This document shows positions 1 through 6,678 of a stretch of 18,429 nt of DNA, piece after piece. The translations under genes and the position numbers were made by a program. The notes beneath the pieces are model-generated. The model did no database searches. It saw nothing but the letters and a program-made list of their open reading frames with translations, and was not told the DNA's origin. This stretch comes from an uncultured Pseudomonas sp. (GTDB lineage: Bacteria; Pseudomonadota; Gammaproteobacteria; Pseudomonadales; Pseudomonadaceae). How positions within the stretch are numbered: the first letter of the stretch is position 1; each line of letters opens with the position of its first letter. The stretch is from contig CAMPJN010000023.1 of the NCBI GenBank assembly GCA_946886875.1, positions 1 through 18,429 on the forward strand, in the 5' to 3' direction.

Positions 1-1891
1 TCTTGTAGTCGCGCGCCCAGACCCGCAGCGAATCGACCATCAGCTTTTCCATCATCGCGTGCTCGGAGGCAGTGTTGTCGCAGCAGGTCGAGCGCTCCAC
101 CGCGCCCGTTACCGGATCGCGCCTGTGGTAATAGCCGGGCACCAGCTTGTCGAGCACCGATTGCTCGCCCAGGCCGGAAGCGTGGGTGTGGTTATAGACC
201 ACATCCATCACCGTATTCAGCCCCAGCTTGGCCAGCCCCTGGACCATGCGGCGGAATTCGCGGATGCGCTGCACGCCTTCGGCTTCGCTGGCGTAGCTGC
301 CTTCCGGCACCGTGTAGTGGAAGGGATCGTAGCCCCAGTTGAAGGCGTCCAGGGCGCGCAGGTCGTTGTGCAACGCCTGGGCTTCACCGCTAGCCGGATC
401 GAAGCCTTGCAGCACTTCGCGGATGGTGCCGGCATTGCAATAGCCGGCCCAGTTATCGCGGGCCTCGGCGGACAGCGCGCAGAGCTTGGCGAAGGCGTCG
501 TCCAGGCCGACGCGCTGCTGTGGGTCTTCATTCACCGTGGCGATATCGAACACCGGCAGCAGTTGCACATCAGTCAAGCCAGCGCGGCGCAGGTCGCGCA
601 AGTGCTGAACGCCCTGGCTCTGCGGTTGGGCGAAGGCCAGGTAGGTGCCGCGCTGCGCGGCAGGCACTTGGCTGTCGTTGGCGCTGAAGTCGCGCACTTG
701 GGTTTCGTAGATCACCCGCGCTTCCGGCTTGGCCGCGCGCGATGGCTGCAAGTTGTCCCAGCCGGCGGGTTTGAGATCGGCGGCATCCAGATCCACCACC
801 TGGGCGTACTGGCTGTTGCGCGACAGGCTGAGGGCGTAGGGGTCGCTAGTCAGGCTGGTTTCGATGCGCCCGCTGACGGGGTGGTAGACGCTGACTTCGT
901 ACTGGTAGTAGTGACGGTCCAGCTGCTTGGAGCCGTTGTAGGTCCAGACGCCATGGCGTTCGCGCATCTGCGCCGGAAAGCCGGGCAGCAGCCGCTTGTT
1001 GCGGTCGAAAACATGCAGGCGCACCTGCTGAGCGGTGGGTGCCCACAGGCGAAAACGCACGTGCCGATCATCGACCAGCGCACCGAGCTTGCCGCGATAG
1101 GCATAGAGCGCATCGAGCACGCCGGGAGTCTGCACCTGGGTGGCGGCCGTGAGCTTGTCGTCGGCATCAAAAGCGAGCAGCAGCAACTGGCTTTTCAGTG
1201 CGGCGCGTAGAGTTTTGGCTGTCGGTTCCAGGTGATAGGCCGGCTGCTCGGCCAGATGGGGGAAGCGGGCTTTCAGCGCATCGCTGAGGCTGCCCGGTTG
1301 CAGGACGATGGCTTGGCCGCCGCTGACACTGCGACTCTCACTATCGATGACGATGTCCGCCTGCGCCGAATAACGTAGCTCCAGTCGCGCCGCATCGCTG
1401 CCGCCGTGCAGCACCAGGGTCTGCGGGTCGAGCCAGTGGGCGCGGGCGCCGTCGATCAGCAGCGGTGTTGCGCCTATGGGCGTGGCGGATAACTGGCCGC
1501 TGCCGCTCAGGCTGAACACCCGCCGGCCCAGCTCGTCGAAGCGCCAGGTCAGGTCGCCGCCACCGAGATCCTTGTCGTCGCCCTTGTGCATGATCAGATT
1601 CAGGCAGCTGGCATCGGCGCTTAACGGGATGCTGTACCAGGCACCGTACTCGGCATTGATACCGGCTGGCGCCAGCGGTTGGTCCCAACTGGTGCCGTCG
1701 CGTACGCCGGCGCATTGCGGGGTGTTCCACAGGTGCAGACCCCAGCCGTCATAGGCACCGTCGTCACGCTGGTAATAGAGCAAGGCCTCGTCGGGGCCGG
1801 GTTCGAGGGGCTCGGCAGTGGCCGTAGCGGCCAGGCTTGCGCTTGCGAGCAGAAGGGTGAGCAGGTGCCGCTGCAATCGGAGGTTGTGCAT
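1..1891 (-). CDS. pulA: Secreted type I pullulanase (alpha-1,6-glucosidase), C-terminus off the left edge
   Basis: The visible 630 residues match the N-terminal part of a secreted pullulanase, which hydrolyses alpha-1,6 branches of pullulan, starch or glycogen dextrins. A signal peptide ends near residue 26 (ATATA|EPLEPG). A CBM41-like starch-binding module follows (about 34-140, with YYQRDDGAYDGWGLHLW). A CBM48-like segment lies at about 285-380 (VRFRLWAPTAQQVRLHVFD), then the GH13 catalytic domain begins. GH13 conserved region I is visible as DVVYNHTH starting at D563, and the pullulanase-typical CCDNTASEHAMMEKLM follows near the edge. The catalytic Asp and Glu regions lie outside the window, so activity cannot be judged. 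The chosen ATG has a GGGAAG element just upstream and starts a clean signal peptide. The gene is divergent from the small secreted protein starting at 2106. Family assignment is secure; the gene symbol is by family resemblance. Confidence 0.93.
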   Translation of the reverse strand, partial: MHNLRLQRHLLTLLLASASLAATATAEPLEPGPDEALLYYQRDDGAYDGWGLHLWNTPQCAGVRDGTSWDQPLAPAGINAEYGAWYSIPLSADASCLNLIMHKGDDKDLGGGDLTWRFDELGRRVFSLSGSGQLSATPIGATPLLIDGARAHWLDPQTLVLHGGSDAARLELRYSAQADIVIDSESRSVSGGQAIVLQPGSLSDALKARFPHLAEQPAYHLEPTAKTLRAALKSQLLLLAFDADDKLTAATQVQTPGVLDALYAYRGKLGALVDDRHVRFRLWAPTAQQVRLHVFDRNKRLLPGFPAQMRERHGVWTYNGSKQLDRHYYQYEVSVYHPVSGRIETSLTSDPYALSLSRNSQYAQVVDLDAADLKPAGWDNLQPSRAAKPEARVIYETQVRDFSANDSQVPAAQRGTYLAFAQPQSQGVQHLRDLRRAGLTDVQLLPVFDIATVNEDPQQRVGLDDAFAKLCALSAEARDNWAGYCNAGTIREVLQGFDPASGEAQALHNDLRALDAFNWGYDPFHYTVPEGSYASEAEGVQRIREFRRMVQGLAKLGLNTVMDVVYNHTHASGLGEQSVLDKLVPGYYHRRDPVTGAVERSTCCDNTASEHAMMEKLMVDSLRVWARDYK

Positions 1892-2105
1892 GGTTCGCTT
1901 CCCGAAGTTGTTTTTGTTGTTTCCACCACGCGCTGATACTGGTTAACGCCTGGGCTGGGCACATCCTCTGCGGGGCAAATTCCTGGGGCGTAGGGTGGGG
2001 AAGGAGATGTGGGTTGATAGCGTTGTGCCTGATCTGCGGGCAGTCGCGGAGAGGTTAGAATGCGGCCTGAGCGCAAGCCCGGTGGGCAACCAACAAGGAG
2101 CAAGG
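1892..2105. promoter_or_regulatory. Divergent intergenic region between pullulanase and the small secreted protein
   Basis: These 214 bases must hold the promoters of both flanking genes. For the plus-strand gene a plausible sigma-70 -10 element, TAGAAT, lies at 2056-2061, about 45 bases before the start codon. No good -35 hexamer is visible at the normal spacing, so this is a weak call. The start codon at 2106 has AAGGAG just upstream. No convincing maltose-regulator box or other operator was identified for the pullulanase side. Confidence 0.35.
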
Positions 2106-2852
2106 ATGAACCTCAACAAAGCGGCCCTAGCCGTGATCGCGCTATTTGGGCTGGGTCACGCCCAAGCGGATGAGTGCCGTGAGCAACTGCCGCAGATTCT
2201 GCAGGTGGCCTACGGCGATGAGGCAGTGGCAGCAGCTGCGGTGGTCTGTAAGGTCTGGCCTGCGCAGCCGCAGTTCACTCTGGTGGCAGTGCCTTTGCCG
2301 AAGGCCAGTTATGAAGGCTATGGCGAAACCGATCTGGAAATCCTGGTGGTGGCAACCGCCACCGGGCAAATCCAGGCACGTCGGCTGGAGTCTGATCTGT
2401 TGGATTGGAACGCAATCTATGTCGATGGCATGGCCTTCGACACTGCGCGCTATCGCTTGAGCGACCAGCAGTTGGCTTTTGGCTTGCGTATCAATCGGCG
2501 TGGCAGCTCCCGCGTCAATCCTTTCGCCGAAACGTCCATGAACTTGTACCTGCTGGATGGCGAGCGCTTACAGGTGCCTTTGATGGGGCTGCTGATGGGC
2601 AGCTTCTCCGGTGAGTGGGATGGCAACTGTGCTGGCGAGTTTGATCGGCGTGAGGTGACCCTGGCCGTGAGTGAAAAGCCCGGGCGTGATGGTTTTTTCG
2701 ATCTGCTGCTCAGTGAGCGCCGCCTCGCCTCGCGCGCTGAGGTGCTAGGGGATGACTGCCAGCGCGTCGAGGAGCCAGGGCGCGAGCGCTACCGGCTGAC
2801 TTATGACGGTCAGCGTTATAACGTCCCGGCCGAACTGCAGGTGCTGCAATGA
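2106..2852 (+). CDS. Small secreted protein of unknown function
   Basis: I do not recognise a named family. The 248-residue product starts with a signal peptide (MNLNKAALAVIALFGLGHAQA, probable cut before D22) and has no later membrane segment, so it is probably periplasmic or exported. Four cysteines remain after cleavage (C24, C48, C175, C218), enough for two disulfides, which fits an oxidising compartment. The rest is mixed beta-rich-looking sequence. An in-frame GTG exists upstream at 1995, but ATG 2106 is preferred because it has AAGGAG six bases upstream and begins the signal peptide directly. The stop codon lies one base from the stop of the convergent GST-family gene. Its divergence from the pullulanase does not by itself imply a shared function. 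Confidence 0.8.
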   Translation: MNLNKAALAVIALFGLGHAQADECREQLPQILQVAYGDEAVAAAAVVCKVWPAQPQFTLVAVPLPKASYEGYGETDLEILVVATATGQIQARRLESDLLDWNAIYVDGMAFDTARYRLSDQQLAFGLRINRRGSSRVNPFAETSMNLYLLDGERLQVPLMGLLMGSFSGEWDGNCAGEFDRREVTLAVSEKPGRDGFFDLLLSERRLASRAEVLGDDCQRVEEPGRERYRLTYDGQRYNVPAELQVLQ

Positions 2853-2853
2853 C

Positions 2854-3483
2854 TTACAGCGGCGGCTGGGTCGCCTGCATCGACGGCCGCTGGCAGACGT
2901 CGGCATACCAGCCGGCCAGCTGCGGGTAGCGCTGGCGCCAGCCCAATTCGGCCTGGCGAAAGTCCAGGTAGCCGAGGGCGCAGGCCACGCCGATGGCGGC
3001 AACATCGAAATGGCAGGTCAGTTCGGCGATGGCCTCAGCTTCCAGCTGCGCCAGGGCGCGCTCGATCTTATCCAGCTGCGCGACCTGCCAATCGTCCCAG
3101 CGCTTTTCTTCGGGGCGCAGAAAGGTTTCGTAGCGGATCAGCACAGCGGCATCGAGCACGGCGTCGGCCAGCGAGGCCAGGGTCAGGCGCCGCCAGCGCG
3201 CCGGGCCATCGAGGGGGATCAGCGGGTCGCCGACATGCTGGCGGTCGAGGTAATCGAGGATTACCCGGCTGTCATGCAGCACGCTGCCGTCGGCCAGACG
3301 CAGCGCCGGAATTTTACCGGCCGGGTTGCCGGCGTTGACCGCGGCGCTGGGGCTGGTCGGGCTGAGCTGCACTTCTTCGAGCCGCACCCGGTCGAGCTGG
3401 CCGGTCTCGTGCAGTAGCACCATGACCTTGCGTACGAAGGGCGAGGTGGCGGAATAGAACAGGCTCATGCTGGGGCTGGACAT
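2854..3483 (-). CDS. Glutathione S-transferase family protein
   Basis: The 209-residue protein has the usual cytosolic GST layout and length. An N-terminal thioredoxin-like domain (about 6-83) carries SATSPFVRKV near the start, where S14 is the probable catalytic-type serine. The loop NPAGKIPAL (53-61) has the conserved proline, and D71-S72 in VLHDSRVILDYLD matches the glutathione gamma-glutamyl binding site. An all-helical C-terminal domain follows. Family members conjugate glutathione to electrophiles or reduce peroxides or disulfides; the substrate cannot be read from sequence. A longer in-frame reading to 3576 exists, but ATG 3483 has AGGAG six bases upstream and starts just before the first GST strand. 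No terminator is visible between it and the convergent gene ending at 2852. Confidence 0.9.
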   Translation of the reverse strand: MSSPSMSLFYSATSPFVRKVMVLLHETGQLDRVRLEEVQLSPTSPSAAVNAGNPAGKIPALRLADGSVLHDSRVILDYLDRQHVGDPLIPLDGPARWRRLTLASLADAVLDAAVLIRYETFLRPEEKRWDDWQVAQLDKIERALAQLEAEAIAELTCHFDVAAIGVACALGYLDFRQAELGWRQRYPQLAGWYADVCQRPSMQATQPPL

Positions 3484-3798
3484 GTTGGACTCCTGAATCC
3501 TTGGGCTGGGTGAGTTGATCTTTGGCCTGGGCGTTATTCGAACATGGCGTTTGGGCGAGTGCCAGGTCTCTGCCATGTCGGCAGAGGCGCTGGTTTCTAG
3601 GTTTTTCAGCGGTCCGTTAGAGCAAAGTTGTCCCTACTTCTTCGGCCATTTGCTGGAGTTGCTGCAAGTAACTGTTAATTCGACAGAAAGGCCTCGGTGG
3701 AAGCACCGCAGGTGGCTAATACCAAGGTCTAGCTGTCGGAAATAGAGGTCTGCTGCTAGCTTGAAGGTGCATGAGAATAACAATAACCGGAGGAGTTT
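3484..3798 (+). promoter_or_regulatory. Leader and intergenic region upstream of the symporter operon
   Basis: These 315 bases carry no gene I can support. They must contain the promoter of the minus-strand GST gene and that of the symporter operon. A perfect inverted repeat sits at 3568-3586. Further right the sequence is AT-richer than the surroundings, which is compatible with promoter DNA. No strong sigma-70 or sigma-54 pair was found; TAATAC at 3717-3722 is a possible -10 with a poor -35. The ribosome binding site of the first symporter gene, GGAGGAG, is strong and lies about five bases before its ATG. In pseudomonads, related acetate-type symporter genes are reported to answer to CrbS/CrbR-type (MxtR/ErdR) two-component systems; no binding site was identified here. 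Confidence 0.4.
3568..3586. repeat. Perfect 7-bp inverted repeat
   Basis: CTCTGCC, a 5-base spacer ATGTC, then GGCAGAG. The stem can extend by a G-T and a G-C pair on the outside. It lies about 85 bases upstream of the GST start codon and about 210 bases upstream of the symporter operon. It could be an operator for a dimeric regulator or a hairpin in the leader RNA. There is no T-tract on either side, so an intrinsic terminator is unlikely. Confidence 0.5.
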
Positions 3799-4059
3799 AT
3801 GACTTCTGATCAAGCTAATGCCACAGCGTACTGGAAGGCGAATGTTCGGCTGATAACTTGGAGCCTGATTGTCTGGGCCCTGGTGTCTTACGGCTTCGCC
3901 ATACTTCTTCGACCCATGCTGGCAGGTATTTCTGTCGGCGGTACCGACCTTGGCTTCTGGTTCGCCCAGCAAGGTTCGATCATTACCTTTGTCGTGATCA
4001 TTTTCTTTTACGCCTGGAGAATGAACAAACTCGATAAACAATTCGGTGTCGAGGAATAA
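3799..4059 (+). CDS. Sodium:solute symporter small subunit (DUF4212 family)
   Basis: The 86-residue protein is very hydrophobic, with two predicted membrane helices (about 18-38 and 54-74) and a charged C-terminal tail (MNKLDKQFGVEE). Size, the YWKANVRL start and position directly before a large sodium:solute symporter match the DUF4212 putative small-subunit family (TIGR03647). The family's role is inferred from consistent pairing with the large subunit; a direct biochemical function is not established to my knowledge. The ATG follows a strong GGAGGAG. Only three bases separate its stop from the large-subunit ATG, so the two genes are almost certainly co-transcribed and translationally close. 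Confidence 0.92.
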   Translation: MTSDQANATAYWKANVRLITWSLIVWALVSYGFAILLRPMLAGISVGGTDLGFWFAQQGSIITFVVIIFFYAWRMNKLDKQFGVEE

Positions 4060-4062
4060 TCC

Positions 4063-5832
4063 ATGAGCCAGTTTGTAATCAATATGCTGTTTGTGGGCGC
4101 TTCCTTCGCGCTCTACTTTGGCATCGCTGTCTGGGCACGCGCCGGCTCGACCAAGGAATTCTACGTCGCCGGCGGTGGTGTTCACCCGGTCACCAACGGC
4201 ATGGCAACTGCAGCCGACTGGATGTCCGCGGCGTCTTTTATTTCCATGGCCGGTCTGATCGCCGCAGGCGGTTATGCCAACTCAACCTTCCTGATGGGCT
4301 GGACCGGTGGCTATGTGCTGCTGGCCATGCTGCTGGCGCCGTACCTGCGCAAGTTCGGCAAGTTCACCGTGCCGGACTTTATCGGTGATCGCTTCTACAG
4401 CAACGGTGCACGCCTGGCTGCAGTGGTCTGCCTGATCATCATCTGCGTCACCTACGTGATCGGTCAGATGGCCGGTGCTGGTGTGGCCTTCTCGCGCTTC
4501 CTCGAAGTGAGCAACTCCACCGGTATCTGGATCGCTGCCGGCGTGGTGTTCTGCTACGCGGTGTTCGGCGGGATGAAGGGCATTACCTACACCCAGGTTG
4601 CCCAATACGTGGTGCTGATCATCGCCTACACCATTCCGGCGGTATTCATCTCCCTGCAACTGACGGGCAATCCGATTCCGATGTTCGGTATGTTCAGTGA
4701 GCATGCTGAATCAGGTATGCCGCTGCTGCAGAAACTCAATGAAGTCGTCTCGGGTCTGGGCTTTACCGACTACACCGCCGATGTCAGCAACAAGCTGAAC
4801 ATGGTGCTCTTCACCATGTCGCTGATGATTGGTACGGCCGGTCTGCCGCACGTGATCATTCGCTTCTTCACCGTGCCGAAAGTTGCCGACGCGCGTTGGT
4901 CGGCCGGCTGGACTCTGGTGTTTATCGCCCTGCTGTACCTCACCGCTCCGGCTGTGGCCTCCATGGCACGCCTGAACCTGCTGACCACTGTTTATCCGCA
5001 GGGTGTCGAGGCTCCAGCACTGGCGTATGAAGAGCGTCCTGAGTGGGTCAAGACCTGGGAAACCACCGGTTTGATCAAGTGGGAAGACAAGAACACTGAC
5101 GGTCGCATTCAGCTGTACAACGATGCTGCTCCAGCCTTTACCCCGACCGCTGAAACCCGCGGCTGGAAGGGCAACGAGCTGACCGTTAACAACGATATTC
5201 TGGTACTGGCCAACCCGGAAATCGCCAACCTGCCGGGCTGGGTTATCGGCCTGATTGCAGCGGGTGCAATTGCTGCGGCGTTGTCGACGGCTGCTGGTCT
5301 GTTGCTGGCTATATCCTCGGCGGTGAGTCATGACCTGATCAAGAACATGATCAATCCCAAGATCAGCGAGAAGGGGGAAATGCTCGCTGCGCGGATCTCC
5401 ATGGCGATCGCGATCCTGCTGGCCACCTGGCTGGGGCTCAATCCGCCCGGCTTTGCCGCGCAGGTGGTGGCGTTGGCCTTCGGCATAGCCGCGGCCACGC
5501 TGTTCCCGGCGCTGATGATGGGGATCTTCTCCAAGCGGGTAAACGACAAGGGCGCTATTGCCGGCATGCTGGTAGGCCTGGTGTTCACCGTTGTTTACAT
5601 CTTCCTGTACCTGGGCTGGTTCTTTATCCCTGGCACTGCGACCTTCGCCAACACCCCGGATAACTGGATGTTCGGCATCTCGCCGCTGTCGATTGGTACC
5701 GTGGGTGCTGTGATCAACTTCGCGGTCGCCTACGCGGTGTCGCTGGTCAGCGTTGCACCGCCGCAGGAAATTCAGGACCTGGTGGAAAGCGTGCGTACTC
5801 CCAAAGGTGCTGGTGGCGCGTTGAGCCACTGA
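4063..5832 (+). CDS. Sodium:solute symporter large subunit, acetate/organic-acid type (VC_2705-like subfamily)
   Basis: This 589-residue polytopic inner-membrane protein belongs to the SSF sodium:solute symporter family, which couples solute uptake to sodium entry. It begins as the subfamily does (FYVAGGGVHPVTNGMATAADWMSAASF), and GGMKGITYTQVAQYVV matches the conserved SSF helix region. About 13 membrane segments are apparent. A long hydrophilic loop (about 325-385) contains an EF-hand-like stretch beginning at D342 (DKNTDGRIQLYN). Pairing with a DUF4212 small subunit points to the VC_2705-type subfamily rather than classical ActP, which pairs with a DUF485 (YjcH) protein. The substrate is most likely acetate or another short organic acid, by family inference only. 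AGGAA precedes the ATG, and a strong terminator lies about 40 bases after the stop. Confidence 0.93.
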   Translation: MSQFVINMLFVGASFALYFGIAVWARAGSTKEFYVAGGGVHPVTNGMATAADWMSAASFISMAGLIAAGGYANSTFLMGWTGGYVLLAMLLAPYLRKFGKFTVPDFIGDRFYSNGARLAAVVCLIIICVTYVIGQMAGAGVAFSRFLEVSNSTGIWIAAGVVFCYAVFGGMKGITYTQVAQYVVLIIAYTIPAVFISLQLTGNPIPMFGMFSEHAESGMPLLQKLNEVVSGLGFTDYTADVSNKLNMVLFTMSLMIGTAGLPHVIIRFFTVPKVADARWSAGWTLVFIALLYLTAPAVASMARLNLLTTVYPQGVEAPALAYEERPEWVKTWETTGLIKWEDKNTDGRIQLYNDAAPAFTPTAETRGWKGNELTVNNDILVLANPEIANLPGWVIGLIAAGAIAAALSTAAGLLLAISSAVSHDLIKNMINPKISEKGEMLAARISMAIAILLATWLGLNPPGFAAQVVALAFGIAAATLFPALMMGIFSKRVNDKGAIAGMLVGLVFTVVYIFLYLGWFFIPGTATFANTPDNWMFGISPLSIGTVGAVINFAVAYAVSLVSVAPPQEIQDLVESVRTPKGAGGALSH

Positions 5833-5873
5833 GCATAATCACCCCCGGTCATCTTTGATCAGGGTCTTGCCAG

Positions 5874-5902
5874 CGGGCCTCCTTGGGAGGCCCGTTTTAT
5901 TT
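5874..5902 (+). terminator. Rho-independent terminator of the symporter operon
   Basis: A perfect 9-bp stem CGGGCCTCC / GGAGGCCCG encloses a TTG loop and is followed by TTTTATTT. It starts 42 bases after the symporter stop codon, so it ends the two-gene symporter transcript before the gene at 5990. Confidence 0.93.
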
Positions 5903-5989
5903 CCAGCAATCCATGGCGCCCACCTTTCGGGCGCGTCGCGGCGCAACGTTATCAACAGCGCCAGGCAGTTTTTTATCGGGAGTCAGTCA

Positions 5990-6496
5990 ATGTTGTGGAC
6001 GATACTTGCCATCGTGGTTTCGGGGCTGGGGGCGGCTGGTATTGCCATGCTGCTGCGCAAACTGACGCGCAACCGCTTGCCGAAGTGGATCATTCCCGCG
6101 TTTGGCGGTTTGGGCATGCTGAGCTACCAGATTTATTACGAGTACTCCTGGTTCGACCACCAGCTGCAGCGTCAGCCGGCTGAGTCGGTGCTGGTGGCCA
6201 GTGAAACCGGCGAGGTGTTCTGGCGGCCCTGGACGTTCTACTGGCCGATGACCACGGCCTTTACCGTGCTCGATAGCAATAGCCTGCAGCGCCAGGAGGC
6301 AGACGGCAGCGCGGTTGTCGCCTTCAACCTGTACCGCTTTGAAAAGCAGCACATCGACCGCGTCAGCCATCAGCCCCACCTGCTTAATTGCGCCACGGCA
6401 GAACTGCTGCCTCTGGATGCAGAGAAAAAGCCGCTGCTGGACCAGTTGAAGCGCATTGCCAAGGATGATGTGCTCTACCGGCAGGTCTGCCAGTAA
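5990..6496 (+). CDS. Small membrane-anchored protein of unknown function
   Basis: I do not recognise a characterised family. The 168-residue product has a strong N-terminal hydrophobic helix (about 2-22), a basic stretch (RKLTRNRLPK) and a second moderately hydrophobic segment (about 33-52). A soluble domain of about 115 residues follows. With positive residues between the two helices, both termini are probably on the periplasmic side if both segments span; this is an inference. The reading frame extends upstream to 5855, overlapping the terminator region, but ATG 5990 has GGGAG at a good distance and starts the first helix. It lies after the symporter terminator, so it has its own promoter or depends on read-through. 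Confidence 0.78.
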   Translation: MLWTILAIVVSGLGAAGIAMLLRKLTRNRLPKWIIPAFGGLGMLSYQIYYEYSWFDHQLQRQPAESVLVASETGEVFWRPWTFYWPMTTAFTVLDSNSLQRQEADGSAVVAFNLYRFEKQHIDRVSHQPHLLNCATAELLPLDAEKKPLLDQLKRIAKDDVLYRQVCQ

Positions 6497-6569
6497 AGAA
6501 TGGTTTGAGATAGCCCCTGATTTGCAGCTCGGATCCAGGGCTTTCGCAGTAACAGCTTGTGTTCTATTC

Positions 6570-6597
6570 CGCCTGCCTCCACCTGGAGTCGCAGGCG
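6570..6597. repeat. Strong imperfect stem-loop upstream of trhP
   Basis: CGCCTGC pairs with GCAGGCG (7 bp) and, inside it, CTCCA pairs with TGGAG (5 bp). The loop is CC and there is a two-base TC bulge. It sits 73 bases after the stop of the preceding gene and about 80 bases before the trhP start. No T-tract follows on either strand, so it is not a classical intrinsic terminator; it may block RNA decay or be a leader structure. Confidence 0.55.
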
Positions 6598-6621
6598 CTG
6601 GTATAGACCCAGATCAATGCG

Positions 6622-6635
6622 GCCAGCCGGCTGGC
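6622..6635. repeat. Perfect 14-bp palindrome upstream of trhP
   Basis: GCCAGCCGGCTGGC is fully self-complementary and lies 44 bases before the trhP start codon. A TAGAAT hexamer (6640-6645), a possible -10 element, follows directly. The palindrome would then cover the spacer of a promoter, as an operator could. No matching -35 is obvious, so the regulatory reading is speculative. Confidence 0.4.
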
Positions 6636-6678
6636 TCTCTAGAATCCCATCCCCCCTGGATTTCCGAGCCCGCGGTTT

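Noticed and set aside
59..1210. 383-residue plus-strand open frame
   Set aside because: It is antisense to the pullulanase reading frame, which has clear CBM41, CBM48 and GH13 motifs; the product is low-complexity and matches no family.
1955..1990. Possible MalT-type box upstream of the pullulanase
   Set aside because: Only a short GGATG-like match was seen, without the expected repeated spacing, and MalT is not established for this organism.
3685..3715. Possible sigma-54 promoter with GG-N10-GC spacing before the symporter operon
   Set aside because: Only the GG and GC dinucleotides fit; the rest of the -24/-12 consensus does not.
4711..5829. 372-residue minus-strand open frame
   Set aside because: Antisense to the symporter; composition rich in His, Gln and Arg is typical of a shadow frame.
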